The notes under the pieces were generated by a model that searched no databases, was not told the origin of the DNA, and was given only the letters and a program-made list of their open reading frames with translations. Shown in pieces: positions 1 through 12,682 of a DNA stretch of 64,000 nt. The DNA is from Rhizomys pruinosus (Eukaryota; Chordata; Mammalia; Rodentia; Spalacidae): NCBI GenBank assembly GCA_009823505.1, contig VZQC01012308.1:411729-475728 (forward strand), written 5' to 3'. Within the stretch, counting starts at the first letter, position 1. Each line of letters starts with the position of its first letter. Made by a program: the position numbers and the translations under genes.

Positions 1-739
1 CCTAATACCAGAGAATACACTTTCTACTCAGCACCCCACGGAACATTCTCCAAAATCGACCACATCCTGGGACACAGAAGAAACCTCTACAAATACAAAA
101 AGATTGAAATAATTTCATGCATCCTGTCAGACCACAGTGCAATAAAGCTCAACATCAACACCAGGACAAGCCCTCCTGCCTACAAGAACACATGGAGACT
201 AAACAACACACTCTTGAATAATGAATGGGTCAAGGAAGAGATAAAGAAAGAAATAAAAACATTCCTGGAACTGAATGACAATGACAATACAACACAACAA
301 AACCTATGGGATACCTTAAAAGCAGTCCTAAGAGGGAAGTTTATAGCCCTGGGTGCCTACATTAGAAAAACAGAAAGAGCACAAGTGAATGATCTAACAC
401 TACAGCTAAAAGCACTTGAGAGGCAACAACAGATGAACCCTAAACACAACAGACAGGAAGAAATAACAAAAATCAGAGCAGAAATCAATGAGATAGAAAC
501 AAAGAAAACAATACAAAAAATCAATGAAGCCAAAAGTTGGTTTTTTGAAAGAATAAACAAGATAGACAGACCTCTAGCCCAGTTAACAAAAAGAAAGAAG
601 GAACAACTTCAAATCAATACAATCCGTGATGAAAAGGGAAATATCACAACAGACAAGGAAAAGATCCAGAAAGTCATATGGGAATCTTACAAGAACCTAT
701 ATTCTACCAAGTTTGAAAACCTAGAAGAAATGGATGAAT
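1..739 (+). mobile_element. L1 ORF2 fragment (endonuclease C-terminus onward)
   Basis: Reading frame 1 is open from the first base to about 735. It encodes the end of the L1 endonuclease, including the conserved SDH motif (about codons 47-49), then the lysine- and glutamate-rich linker that leads to the reverse transcriptase domain. The match stops at about 739, where an antisense B2 begins. The 5' side continues outside the window. No stop codon interrupts this stretch, so this L1 is younger than the other L1 pieces here, but it is truncated and cannot be active. Confidence 0.92.
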
Positions 740-744
740 ATCTG

Positions 745-951
745 TCAATATTTTATGTATTATTTTCATTCTATGTATATATGTATAAGTGCGCCTGTCT
801 TGTGCAATGCTCACAGAGGTCAGAAGAGGGCATTGGATCTCCTGGAACTGGAGTTATGAACAGTTGTCAGGCCCCATATGGGGGTACTGGGAACTGAACC
901 TGGGTCATTTGCTAGAGCAGTGTGCTTAACCACAGCAATCTCTCCAGCCCC
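745..951 (-). repeat. B2 SINE, antisense
   Basis: The plus strand ends in the complement of the tRNA-like B2 head (ctctccagcccc at 940-951), preceded by the B2 body. It abuts the broken end of the L1 ORF2 fragment. Confidence 0.85.
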
Positions 952-1281
952 AGACATCAGTATTTTTAAGGTGATGCCAAAGCATAGCAGTTTGGGAACT
1001 TCTGTCAGGGGGGTAACAAATGAAAAATACATTGTGAGCAGCTGAAGTAAGATACTGTGGGGGTAGAAGATCATTACAATCCCAGTTTCGCTTTTGTTTT
1101 ATTTTCATATGTTCTGGGTATGGTATACGTGTAAATACTCATTGAGTTGAATTGAGCTAATCTTAATTCGATCTTAAGTGGTATTTCTTAGACAATACAG
1201 CTATCTCTGTAGAGATGCTATTTACCACTTCTCATCCCTCTCAGGCCTCAAGGATATTACAATGTCTAGGCCAGTCACTAA

Positions 1282-1377
1282 CATCTGTATTACAACTCAG
1301 TACATCACTGCTGAAACACTCCAACTTGCCATCTGTATTACAACTCAGTACATCACTGCTGAAACACTCCAACTTGC
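1282..1377. repeat. Perfect 48-bp tandem duplication
   Basis: Two adjacent 48-base units (1282-1329 and 1330-1377) are identical by eye. Each begins catctgtatt and ends ccaacttgc. The flanks (952-1281 and 1378-1850) have no gene or repeat that I recognise. Confidence 0.9.
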
Positions 1378-1849
1378 CGGGAACTGTCCAGATCCATGTT
1401 CTGTTTCCACTAGTGATTGGTGTTTGAGTAATCCAGACCCAAACTTGCTTTTACTGTCTGTTTCCATAGAAAACTTCTAGTACCAGGTGCCTTAGACTGG
1501 ATTCTGTAAAATAGACTTTGAGTTGGGAGTTATAGGTGGAAGGTTTATAGGGAAGTGAGGAAGGTACGACTGGGTAGAGGGCCAGGCCATCAGGGACCAA
1601 GTTGCTGCAGAGGCCTTGGCATGTTGTATGGGGAAGCTGTAGAAATGTAGTGGGCCTTCAGAGCTGCTGCAACTTGAGCCAAAGAGGCCAGCATTATATA
1701 AAGGGAAGAATATATGTGATTTAAATGATACACTAGTGATTTTGACCTCCAACAGGGCAAAATCCTCAGGTATCTTAGCAAACAGATGGTTCCCAAGTAT
1801 TTCAAAAGTTGGAGCATGAGGGATATACCTTGTTAAAATTCCTTCTCTT

Positions 1850-2092
1850 TTTATTTATTTATTTTAAATAATTTCTTATATGTTTTATTATTTTTATGTG
1901 TATGAATATATTGTCTGCATGTACATAAGTGCCCCTATATTGTGCAATGCCCACAGAAGTCAGAAGAGGGCATCAGAACCCCTGGAACTGGATTTACAGG
2001 TGGTTGTTAGTTGCCATATGGGTGCTGGGAACCAAACCTGGGTCCTCTGCAAGAGCAGCCAGTGCTTTAAACCACTGAATCATCTCTGTGAC
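1850..2092 (-). repeat. B2 SINE, antisense, degenerate
   Basis: Complement of the B2 tail, body and head. The head is damaged (atcatctctgtga instead of ccatctctccag). Confidence 0.75.
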
Positions 2093-2815
2093 TCCATCCT
2101 TCTTGTTTTGTGGTAGTCTTGGTAGATGAAAAATGTTGACTGATTTGAAAGGTAATTGGCAAAATCTTGATTTTTACCATTGACCATGTTTCCATTGCAT
2201 TTGATAGAATTAAAGAAGAGAGGGGATAGGCAATCAGAAAGGAGCATCACCTGAGACTTGGTCGAAGCACTTATCCTTTTCAACTTGTGTCTTGGAGGGC
2301 ACAGGTAATATTGTTATTAAATATGTAAATGAGAGAAAACCAAAAGAGGCAATTGAGTGACAAAATCAGGGTAATAAATACTCTTGATTTACTGTAGCAG
2401 TGACTTAACTCATGGGGAGGAGAAATAGCTCAGTGGAGAGCACTTGCCTGCCCTGTAATGTGGCCTGGGGTTTGGTTCTCAATACTCCAAATTATACAGT
2501 GAAATATGGCAGGTATATGCAATATATAGTTGTAATATGTCATTGTTTTCTATTCTCTTTAACCCAGGAAGCATTAAAATGGCATATAATAAAATATTAA
2601 GTATAAAATCCTTCATGTTTGTTAGTAAGAAAGGATATTATTTTGAATACTTGATTTATGTCATGCATTATATAAAACACTTAATATGGCTTTGCAATTT
2701 AACCTTGGCAAGATCCCTATAAGACCACAGTCATAGTGTTGCTGGCAATGGTTATATCTAATGTTTATAGACCACTTACTGAAGTCTAGGTGTTGTTCCA
2801 AGCACTTTTTCTTGT
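2093..2815. other. Intergenic or 5' Btg4 intron sequence, no gene seen
   Basis: Mostly AT-rich sequence. A short tRNA-derived SINE head may lie at 2411-2490 (agctcagtgg box A-like and ggtttggttc box B-like). Nothing else is supportable. Confidence 0.4.
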
Positions 2816-2817
2816 TT

Positions 2818-2962
2818 TGACACAGGGTATCATTGTGTAACTCCAGCTGGCCTGGAACTTGTTATATAGACCATTCCAAGCTGGCCTTGATCTTATAGTG
2901 ATCCACCTGCCTCTGTCACTTAAGTGCTGGGATTAAAGGTGTGCACCACCATGCCCAGTGGT
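2818..2962 (-). repeat. B1 SINE, antisense, diverged
   Basis: Has the antisense B1 series: acagggtatc, gtgctgggattaaaggtgtg, ccaccatgccca. Confidence 0.75.
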
Positions 2963-3454
2963 TCTAAGGATTACAAACTTAATTCTCATAACAGCCTTAC
3001 AAAGTGGGCACTGTTGTTATCTACTTTGTGTGTGTGAGGAAATGTAGAGACAGGGAGGTTAAATCACTGGCTAAGATCACATACTTGATCACACTACAAC
3101 TGATCCAACTCAGTGCAATGGAAGAGTTTAGTTCCAAATTCTTCACAGGTTCATTGTGCTTCCCCTGGTTTGGATGAAGATCATGAAGGTTAGAAAGGTT
3201 AAGAAACCGCTAAATTTCTAATAAGCTGGAGGGCTGGGATTCAAACCCATAATACTGATTTTACAGCTGATTTGTATTTTCCTTTTAATTGTGCTACCTT
3301 CCTGTAGGCTTAGGACCAGGTGTCTTGATTGTCTGTTGTAATCTTGATAACCTTGTGAAGTTGCCTTTCAACCTCCATTGACTGACAGGAAATTGAAAGT
3401 TATAGCTATCAAGCTGCCAAGATTGTACAGATAGTGAGGGTTTTGTTTTATGTT

Positions 3455-3575
3455 TGTTTTTGAGACTGGGTCTATGCTGGAACTCACTATATAGCCCAGG
3501 CTCGCTCTGAATGCAAGACCCTCCTCCCTCAACCTTTTCCAGAGCTTGAATTGCAGGTGTGTGCTACTCCATTCA
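3455..3575 (-). repeat. B1 SINE fragment, antisense
   Basis: Begins tttttgagactgggtct and shows a worn B1 body. The stretches 2963-3454 and 3576-4325 hold no gene I can recognise. Confidence 0.6.
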
Positions 3576-4330
3576 GTTAAGAGATAGTGAGTTGAAAAGT
3601 TGCACATCGAGGCCTATCAGACTCCAAAGCCTACATTCTTCAACATGTTGCTGTATAGGAAGAGAAAAATATGACAAATCTAGCCCCATTAGTAGAAAAA
3701 AGTACTTGCAAATTCAGTGCGAGGTGGTGACATGATGCCAGTGACAAGAAGGGACAGGCCACTTGAGGCTGCTTCCTAGGACACAGTATTCAGAGCCACG
3801 AGGTGACAGTGCCATGCTAGTCTTTACAGGGGGAGCTCACCTGCAGCCTGCCACAGTGTGAACCTCATCCAGATATGGGCTTGCCAAGCTATGGTGTTCT
3901 ATCTAAGCCTTGTTCCCACAGGAAGAGCCGTTAGCAAGTTAAGAACATTTAGCTTCTAAAAAGAGAAAACGCAGGAGGCCAAATAGCTCATACCTAAAAT
4001 ATTTTCATGTGGTAGAGGATTGCATACAATGGGTGTAATCCCAGTGCCAAAAATTAGGTTGCCTGGGTACAAAATCAAAGAGGTGGATTTCGCTTCCTGA
4101 AGGAAGGACTGGCTCTTTGGAGCTTTTTGGACATGAAATGGGCTTCCTAGTAAAAGAGTGAGTTCATTTCTGCTCTTGAAGAAATCGAGTGATCATTTAT
4201 ATAATTACATCTTTTAGTTGAGTGGGTTTAAAGAATCATCTAGAGGAACATGTTAAATACTGATGAGCGTTCCTTACCTTTAGAAGATCACTTAAGTAGA
4301 GCCATGTTAAGATTCAAGAATCTACATTTT

Positions 4331-4482
4331 GCTGGGCGTGGTGGTGCTCACCTTTAATCCTAGCATTTGGGAGGCTGAGGCAGGTGGATCATTGTGAGTT
4401 CAAGACCAACCTGGTCTACATAGCATGTACCAGGACAGCCGGAGCTACAGGGAGACCCTGTCTCAAAAAAACGACCCAAAAC
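4331..4482 (+). repeat. B1 SINE, sense
   Basis: Starts gctgggcgtggtggtgc and ends gagaccctgtctcaaaaaa. Confidence 0.88.
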
Positions 4483-4489
4483 CCCTACA

Positions 4490-4708
4490 TTTTAAAAATA
4501 TTTTATAATATTTATTTTATGTTGATGAGTTTATTGCCTGCATGTAGGTAGGTGTGCCCATGTGGGATGCAAAGCCCAAGGAGGTTAGGAGTCACATCCC
4601 CAGGAACTGGAGTAATGGAAGGTTGTTATCTGTCTTTTGGGTAGTGGGAATTGAACCCTGGTCCTCTGCAAGAGTAGCCAGTGCTCTTAACTGCTGAGCC
4701 ATCTCTCT
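4490..4708 (-). repeat. B2 SINE, antisense
   Basis: Ends in gagccatctctct. It lies directly before a second antisense B2. Confidence 0.8.
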
Positions 4709-4729
4709 AACATTAATCTGCATTAAAAA

Positions 4730-4955
4730 TATTTTTATTTGTTTTATTTTATTTTTTATATATGAGTGTGTTTCCTGCATGCATGTAAGTGGTCCTGTAT
4801 TGTGCAATGATCCTGGAGGTCAGAAGTGGGCATCAGATCACCTGGAAATGGAGTTACAGATGGTTGTTAGCCACCATATGAGTGCTGGGATTTGAACCTG
4901 GGCCCTCTGCAAGAACAGCCACTGCTCTTAACCACCGAGCCATCTCTCTAGCCCC
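4730..4955 (-). repeat. B2 SINE, antisense
   Basis: Complete antisense copy ending ccatctctctagcccc. With the previous copy it makes a head-to-tail B2 pair. Confidence 0.85.
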
Positions 4956-5689
4956 TTAATCTGCATTTTTAATAAACAACTCAAGTGGGTCCTAATTAGG
5001 AGATCATTGACTTACTCCTTGGGAGTGATTGAGAACTAAACTCAGGATTCCTCTATTGGCTCAACAAAGAAGCATTTGCTAAACCAACAATAACCAGTGT
5101 TTAGTCAACATAAGGTTGGTTAACAAAAGTTTTGTTAAAAATCCAAGATAAAATTCTTTAATATTTTGACAAAAGATTAATTTATTGGAATGTAAAATAT
5201 TAGAGGTGAAAAGCTACTTTTAAATTCTTTGTCATAAAAGACCACATTTTTATAACAAAACAGAAGCTGTAAATCCAGTTTGAAAATCTTTAAACACCTT
5301 GGAGACTACTCTATATATGCCACAGAGGAATCAGATGGAGTCCTGGGGAAAAGCTGTGTGATTGATTATCTTAATGGATAGCACCTGTATGGTGGGATTC
5401 ACCAATCAGCTTTTACCTCCAGGCATTATATGGAGACTCCTAAACCTCACAGAACAGAGGTGCATACAAGAGTTAGCAGCAAATAATATAGCTTTTTTTT
5501 TTTTTAAACCTCTGGCCCACTTTTTGTTGGGACTGAAGAGATTTTTCTGGCAAATGTATGTTTTATTAATCTTAACTCTCCGTGTGCAACTTTGCAAGCC
5601 ACGTTTTCTAACTGTTCTCCCCTGAATGTTTTATCCTTTGTAAGTATATTCTCAAAAAGTGGTCACTAGTTTAATTTGCTGTTCCACAT

Positions 5690-5927
5690 TAATAATTATT
5701 TCTTTATTAAATTTTATTTATTTTTTTATGTGTATGAATGTACTGTCTGCATGTAGGTTTGTGTATCTGTGTTGTACAATGCCGAGGAGGTCAGAAAAGG
5801 GTGTTGGATTCCCCTGGAACTGGAGTTAAAGACGGTTCTCAGCCACCATGTGGGTGCTGGGGATCGAACCCGGGTCCTCTGCAAGAGTAGTTGGCACTCT
5901 TAATCACTATGCCATCTCTCCAGCTCC
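5690..5927 (-). repeat. B2 SINE, antisense
   Basis: Full-length copy of the short form, without the 18-bp internal duplication seen in other copies. Ends ccatctctccagctcc. Confidence 0.87.
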
Positions 5928-6226
5928 ATTAATAACATTTATACTTAACGCTGCATATTGATCATTTAAGTGTTTTAAACTTTTATTAAAGACATTGTTT
6001 TTCTTCTGAAAAACTATAAACAGGCAAATTGTGGAGCTGGTAGTATTTGGTTGTATTAATATGCTTACTTAGTTAAGGATTTCTTTGTAGCAAATGATTT
6101 ATGTTTAAGGCATATAAAGTTTCCAAATGGCAAATACATGTTGGCAGTAAGCTAAAACCTTGTTTTCTATGTAGTCTCTTCTTCCTTCCATTTAACGGTG
6201 TCTGCCTTCCTCACAGCTTTTGAATC

Positions 6227-6399
6227 ATGAGAGATGAAATCGCAGCAGCCGTTTTCTTCGTCACAAGACTGGTGAAAAAACATGAAAAACTGAGCAAGCA
6301 ACAGATAGAAGACTTTGCACTAAAGCTGATGAGAATTTTGTTTGAAACTTACAGAGGTCACTGGTACCTTGGCTGCCCTGCTAGAGGGCAGGCCTTCAG
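6227..6399 (+). CDS. Btg4: Btg4 coding exon 1
   Basis: The exon opens at 6217 after a cctcacag acceptor. ATG at 6227 begins [11 protein letters not shown], the expected family start. Ends in phase 2 at ttcag|gtgaga. Confidence 0.95.
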
Positions 6400-7221
<822 letters not shown>

Positions 7222-7702
7222 TGAGTAATCTCATGATCCATGTGCTTGGTAATCCCTAGAAACCTTGGGTTATTTAGTTGGCTCTATGTACCTAGTGAAA
7301 GATAATACCTCAGCACCTTGGTTTAGCAGCAAGGACATTGTTTGATTGTGATTTTAGATGGGGATTTTTGTTAGACAACACACATCTCTATTAGGGGTGG
7401 ATGGGTTAGCAAGCACAAAGATACTACAATGTATTTTCAGTATAACTTTAATCATTGCAACCTATTATATACTGCATGGGAAACATTGGGAAGGATGGGG
7501 AATCATCTACCACAGGGGACAATTCAGTCCATTAATTGAACTAAAACAAAGTTTTTCCTCTAACTAATGAAACAGAATACCTGTTACAGGATCTCCTCAC
7601 TAATTAAATTAACACAGCTTCAGGTCATAATGTCCTTTAACTTGCCTTTTAAGAGCCATCCCTTTAAAAATAGCTTCTTAAAAGTTAGTCTTTTTTTTTC
7701 CA

Positions 7703-7850
7703 CCCTGCATGGTGGCACACACCTTTTAATCCCAGCACTTGGAAGGCAGAGGCAGATGGATCTGTGTGAGTTGAAGGTCAGTCTGGTCTACGTACCGAGT
7801 TCCAGGATAACTGGGGCTACTGGGAGACCCTGTCTCAAGACCCCACCATA
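7703..7850 (+). repeat. B1 SINE, sense
   Basis: Starts cctgcatggtggcacac and ends gagaccctgtctcaag. It faces an antisense B1 only 30 bp away, so the pair could form a hairpin in Btg4 pre-mRNA. Confidence 0.85.
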
Positions 7851-7875
7851 CCCCCAAAAGTTAGGGTTTTTTTTT

Positions 7876-8022
7876 TGTCTTTTTGATACAGGGTCTCCTT
7901 TTAGCCCCTGGAACAGGCCTGGAACTCATCATGTAGACTAGGCTGGCCTTGAACTCACAGAGATCTGCCTGCCTCTGGCTCCCAAGTGCTGGGATTATAG
8001 GTGTGTGCCACCATGCCTGGAA
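7876..8022 (-). repeat. B1 SINE, antisense
   Basis: Starts ctttttgatacagggtctcc and ends gtgtgccaccatgcctgg. Confidence 0.85.
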
Positions 8023-8036
8023 AGTTAAGTCTTTTT

Positions 8037-8240
8037 CAAAGGGATTGATGCTAGACAGGCTGAACAGGCTCCAGTGGATGAATTCACACAGAGGGACATC
8101 TGGGTACAGGAACTTGACATGATAGGCCTTAACATATATGACAAATGCATGAAGTTCTGTGGGTGGGCAGTGGGTGGGGGCTAAACATGATTTAAATGTA
8201 TGAAATTACAAGAATTCAATAAAATATTTTTTAAAGTTAG
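8037..8240 (+). mobile_element. L1 3' UTR fragment, sense
   Basis: The phrases gtggatgaattc, ggccttaaca and a tail of atgaaattacaagaattcaataaaat resemble the end of the L1 3' UTR at 29830-30195. Confidence 0.55.
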
Positions 8241-8246
8241 TATGTT

Positions 8247-8450
8247 GGGGCTGGAGAGATGGCTCAGTGGTTAAGAGCACTGGCTGCTCTTCCAGAGGAC
8301 CTGGGTTCAATTCCCAGCACCCACATGGTGGCTAAAAACCATCTGTAACTCCAGTTCCAGGGGATATGATGCCCTCCGTGGTCATTGCACAGCAAGGTGC
8401 ACCTGGCCACATGCAAGCAATAGTTCGTATACAGAAAATAAAAATAATAA
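8247..8450 (+). repeat. B2 SINE, sense
   Basis: Starts ggggctggagagatggctcag (B2 head, box A) with box B-like gggttcaattcc. Ends in an A-rich tail. Confidence 0.9.
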
Positions 8451-8548
8451 AATATTTTTTAAATTAGCATGTTGTCTCCAGACAAAGTTAGAGATAAAAT
8501 TTATGGGAAGTTGGATCTCTAATGAACATTTCTCTTTTTCCTCTCTAG

Positions 8549-8747
8549 GTATGGTGAGAAAAAGCATCCATTTACAATTGCTTCTTTTAAAGGTCGATGG
8601 AAGGAATGGGAACTAGCTCAGCAAATCAGCTATGCGGTTGACAGAGCCACATCAGACTGCTCATCTGGTACATCCTCGGATGAAGAAAGCTGTAGCGGAG
8701 TGACTCAAGCCATCCCTAAAGTCAGCAATCCGAAGAGTGTCTACCAG
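8549..8747 (+). CDS. Btg4: Btg4 coding exon 3
   Basis: Completes the BTG domain ([17 protein letters not shown]) and starts the serine-rich, acidic tail ([10 protein letters not shown]). Ends in phase 0 at taccag|gttctg. The donor gttctg is weak compared with the gtgag donors of exons 1 and 2. Confidence 0.94.
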
Positions 8748-9029
8748 GTTCTGCGTGTTCCATTTCTTCTCTACTCATTCTTTTATCCCAGTTCTAGAAA
8801 GAACATGCTCAGTGTGAAAAGAAAACAGGAAAAGGAAATTACAATAACCTCTCCAATGTCAATATTTTGGCAGAACATTTTCTATCCTCCCACCCCCTGA
8901 GTATTATTGACACTCGGCTGAGTTTTTAGGAGCTGAGTGACCGTTTTTCTGTTTCTTCAGTTTTCGAAGATACCCTGGTTTACTTTCACTTAAATTCCTT
9001 ACATTAATATTAGTGGCTTATGTTTTTGC

Positions 9030-9131
9030 TTGAGACAAGTTCTCTCTATGTATCCCAGGCTGGCCTGCAGCTCCCCATCCTCTTACCTGTTAGAGTGCTG
9101 GGATTATAGGTGTGGGCCAGCACACTCAGTT
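9030..9131 (-). repeat. B1 SINE fragment, antisense
   Basis: Has ttgagacaagttct, agtgctgggattataggtgtg and ccagcacactcag. Confidence 0.6.
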
Positions 9132-9524
9132 TACTGGGTTTGTTTTATTAATTGAAAATAACATGCCATTCATAGACAGCCTAGAATATTTAAGAAGGAT
9201 CAAAGCTCTCTAATTTTGGCACTAGTGCAGTTTATTCTCAAAACAAAAAACTTAAAAGATACCCAGGTTCATAGCAGCTTGTCTTGAGAACAAAACAAAA
9301 CCCAAACTATCTAAAACAATAAAATCATAGCCCATTAAAAAGTATGCATGTTCATATAAAAGTTTCATGGAACAATCCTAATTTTTACTGGGAACCACCT
9401 CTAGGACTTCCTGTTGAGGTCAGCACATCATTTCAGGCATATGAAGCTGATTTCATGACCCACAGTTTGAAAAACACAAACCTAGAGAGATTCTGTTACT
9501 ACTTCGTGTGTATATTTGTATCTT

Positions 9525-9720
9525 TTTTTCAGTTAATATTTTTATTTTCACAAAATTTATTATTAAACTTTTTCCATAAGTCTTACATAATTTCTCAATC
9601 GAATCTAGAGTCACTTCCCTTTCCATGCCCCCCACCCCACCCAAGTCCCTGTACTCAGCCATACATGTTCTGCATCTTTTTCTGAGTCTTTCCAGAGTTT
9701 TTTTTTCCAGTTCTTTTGTT
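9525..9720 (-). mobile_element. L1 3' UTR end, antisense
   Basis: The block gccccccaccccaccc followed by tactcagccatacatgttctgcatc matches the same antisense 3'-UTR block found at 11640, 17940 and 53225. Confidence 0.7.
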
Positions 9721-9744
9721 ATTGTTCTCTCCTACTTGTATTGC

Positions 9745-9826
9745 TTCAGTATATATACATATATACATAGTTATATATATACACACACATATAAATATAT
9801 ATACATACATACACATATCACTTGAA
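9745..9826. repeat. TA/TACA-rich microsatellite
   Basis: Interrupted alternating tatatacatatatac and cacacacat units. Confidence 0.8.
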
Positions 9827-9859
9827 TTGGAGGACTATTTCTTTTTTTTCCTAAAAGAT

Positions 9860-10720
9860 GTTATATTTTCCTTAAGTGCTCGAAGGCTCCTCCTTGGCAA
9901 GCCCAAACAACCACCAATCCTGCACTTGTGCTCCACATTAGGGTCTTTCTCTCCCATAGTCCCCCAAATGAAGCCCAGTAAGCATGTGTCCTGTCTTGAT
10001 CCCCCCTGCACTGGCCTCCATGATACAGCTGAGGTAATCCAACAATGGCAGTCTATATTCTGATGAGGCTGAAATCCCATTAGCTGTTTAGTTCACAAGC
10101 TGGATATCTCAGCAGTCCTCAGTCCACTCTGGAAGGTTAAAAAGTAAAAAGGCTGTATCTCATGTACTTGAGTGCCCAAAGTAGTGGCATCCACAGAGCG
10201 TATGTGCCTGCCTATAAGAATTGAAGACAGCCAAAAAAACAGTGCTCTTTTTGTCTTTTTATTAAGACATCAAGTTTTATGTCTTCATTACAGTTTCTCT
10301 GGTCTTATTGATTATTTATTTCTGGTTGTACTTTCCTTCTGGATGCTTAAGGCCACACAGTCAGCCCAAATTAAGATTTTGTTTTGTTGAGGTCAGTCGA
10401 GGAACCGGTCCTTAGGGGTCTCTTGGGGTTGTTTTTTTGGGGGTGGGTGGGAGCCCCTTGCTCCTTTCATCTCCTCATCCACACGAGGACAAAATCAGGT
10501 CTTGCTAGATGAGGCTTCCTTTTCTGAAGCATGAGCAGACTTTCCTATTTATAGACTGGACCCTGGCTGAAGTCCCCTTAGTGGCTCTCCCAGATCTCCT
10601 TGAACAGGAAGACTGGTGACCCACATCTGCAGGACTTTTCAAGAGATGCCCCCATGTATAATTCCCTAAGACTTGGTCGACCTCTGAGGGCAAGGAACAA
10701 AGTTATCCCCCAAGTCCCTT
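9860..10720. repeat. Probable interspersed repeat, class not recognised
   Basis: Sits between two antisense L1 blocks. Phrases such as gatgaggctgaaatcccattagctg look like a dispersed rodent element, but I cannot name the family. Confidence 0.3.
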
Positions 10721-10779
10721 GGCCAAATTGGTATGGTTGTTAAGCACCCAGAAAGGCTAAGTTGCACCAGTCTGTTACA

Positions 10780-11582
10780 TTACACTTATATTAACATTGT
10801 TTCCTTTGGAAACAAACTGTTATTTCCATGTCATATTTCTTGATTCACATCTTTCCATTTTAATCCCATATTACTCTAAAAGATGCACACATACCCTCCA
10901 TCATATACTAAAAATCGAAGGTCTGAAAATAAGTGTTAGGTCAGCTCTAGAACCTGTTTAGGGATTCCCAATACAAGAGCACAGTTGTCTTTAGATCATG
11001 AGGAATATAACATTAACGTTGCTCATTTTGTCTTACACCTAGGTACTTAGTACTAGCATCTGTAGATGAGGAATACCATTCGTCTTGTTTCTCTGGGACT
11101 GTGTTACTTAGCATAAAATCTTCTAGTTCCATCCATTTACCCACAAATTTCATGATGTCATCTTTCTTTACCGCTGTGTAGTACTCCATTGTGTAGATGT
11201 ACCACATTTTCTGTATCCATTCATCAGTTGAGGGGCACTTGGGTTGGTTCCAGCTCTTCGCTATTGTGAAGAGAGCTGCAATAAACATGGCTGTACATGT
11301 ATCTCTGCTGTAGGAAGAGTCTGATGGATATATACCCAGAAGTGGTATGGCTGGGTCAGGTGGTAGGCTCATTTTGAGTTTAAGGGTTCTCCATACTGCT
11401 TTCCATAGTGGTTGTACAAGTTTGCATTCCCACCAGCAGCGGATGAGTGTTCCCCTTTCCCCATACCCTCTCCAGCATTTGGTATCATTTGTTTTATTGA
11501 TCTAGCCAGCCTTATCAGGGTGAGATGATATCTTAAAGTAGTTTTAATTTGCATTTCCTTAATTATTAGTGATGTTGAATAA
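10780..11582 (-). mobile_element. L1 ORF2 C-terminus and 3' UTR, antisense
   Basis: The minus strand reads the end of ORF2 (11372 down to about 11013), with the typical YTMEYYTAVKKDDIMKFVGKW stretch. A second frame (11554-11369) carries the part before it, so at least one frameshift is present. The ORF2 side continues past a nested insertion to about 12270. Confidence 0.9.
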
Positions 11583-11948
11583 TTTTTTAATTTATTTTTT
11601 TTTTTTGTGTATTTCAGACATCATTTTTCAATTCAGTTTAGGCATATTCCCCTTTCCCTTCCCCCCACCCCACCCTAGATCATGCATTCTGCCATACCTT
11701 GTCCTGTATCTTTCTCTCCGTCTTTTTTTATGCTTAGATTTTCTTTTCCTCCATTAATTTTATATTACTCTAAAATATGGATACATACTCTTCACCCATA
11801 TACAGTAATTACAGATCTGAAGATAATTGGTGGGTGGATTCTAAAGCCTGTTGGAGATTTAAATAACACATAGTTGCTTTCAGGTAAACGAAATATCAAT
11901 TATGTCATTCAGCTTGCCTTCATCTGGGGGATTTGGTGTTAGCATTAG
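11583..11948 (-). mobile_element. Second L1 3' end nested inside the antisense L1
   Basis: Starts with poly-T (11587-11606) and carries the same 3'-UTR block as 17925 (cagacatcatttttca, ccccccaccccaccc). It interrupts the older L1 between gttgaataattt and agatgtttctcgg, which normally adjoin. Confidence 0.75.
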
Positions 11949-12270
11949 ATGTTTCTCGGCCATCTCTATTTCCTCACTGTTGAATTCTCTGCTCAGCTCT
12001 TTACTCCATCTTTTGGTGAGTCATTTGTTATTCTTACTCTTTGTTTTTGAGTAGTTTATATATTCTGGAAGTTAATGCTCTGTCAGATGTATCAGCAGTG
12101 AAGGTTTCCTCCCACTCTGGGTTTTTCTCTTCCATTCCCTGATTGTTTCTTTCATTACAGAAGCTTTTGGTTTAATGAGGTCCCATTTGTCAATTGTTGA
12201 CCTTATTTCCTGGCACAGCCGCTTGTCTGATTTAGAAAGTCTTTTCCTACACCTATGTCTTGTAAGTTAA
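11949..12270 (-). mobile_element. Continuation of the older antisense L1
   Basis: The phrases tgtttctcggccatctc, ctctgtcagatgtatc and gaggtcccatttgtcaattgttga are the antisense L1 ORF2 3' region and continue the 10780-11582 block. Confidence 0.85.
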
Positions 12271-12424
12271 CCACTTACGTTTTAATATATTAAAAATCTA
12301 ACCTTTTAATTTCTTAGTTGACTTCCCTTTAATTATCAACGATTGTTTAGATTGTTTGCACATTGTTGCCTTATAAAAAGGTACTAAGCCCCCAAAATAC
12401 TAGCTTAAAAATTGATATCTAGAA

Positions 12425-12605
12425 GTTTTCTCTCTCCTTTCCTTTCCTCTTTCCTTTTTCTCCCTCCCTCCCTCCTCCCTCCCTCCTTCCCTTCCTTCCT
12501 CCCTCCATCCTTTCTTTTCTTTTTTCCTCTCTTCTTTTTCTCTTCTTTCTCCTTTTCTCTTTTTCTATTTCTTTCCCCCCTCCTCCCATCCCTCCTCCCC
12601 TCCCA
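12425..12605. repeat. Polypyrimidine (CT-rich) tract
   Basis: About 180 nt of almost pure C and T with ccctccctcc and ccttcctt units. Strand-asymmetric, possible triplex former. Confidence 0.9.
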
Positions 12606-12682
12606 TTTTGAGAGGGGCTACAGGGAGACCCTGTCTCAAAAAGACCAAAAACAAACAAACAAACAAACAAACAAACAAACCT
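12606..12682 (+). repeat. 3' end of a B1 with an (AAAC)n tail
   Basis: gggctacagggagaccctgtctcaaaaagacc is followed by eight caaa units. The 5' part of the B1 is missing; the CT tract stands in its place. Confidence 0.75.

Noticed and set aside
1..6216. mir-34b/c, expected close to Btg4
   Set aside because: I looked for the ggcagtgta seed region of both and did not find it; the Btg4 5' end probably lies beyond the window.
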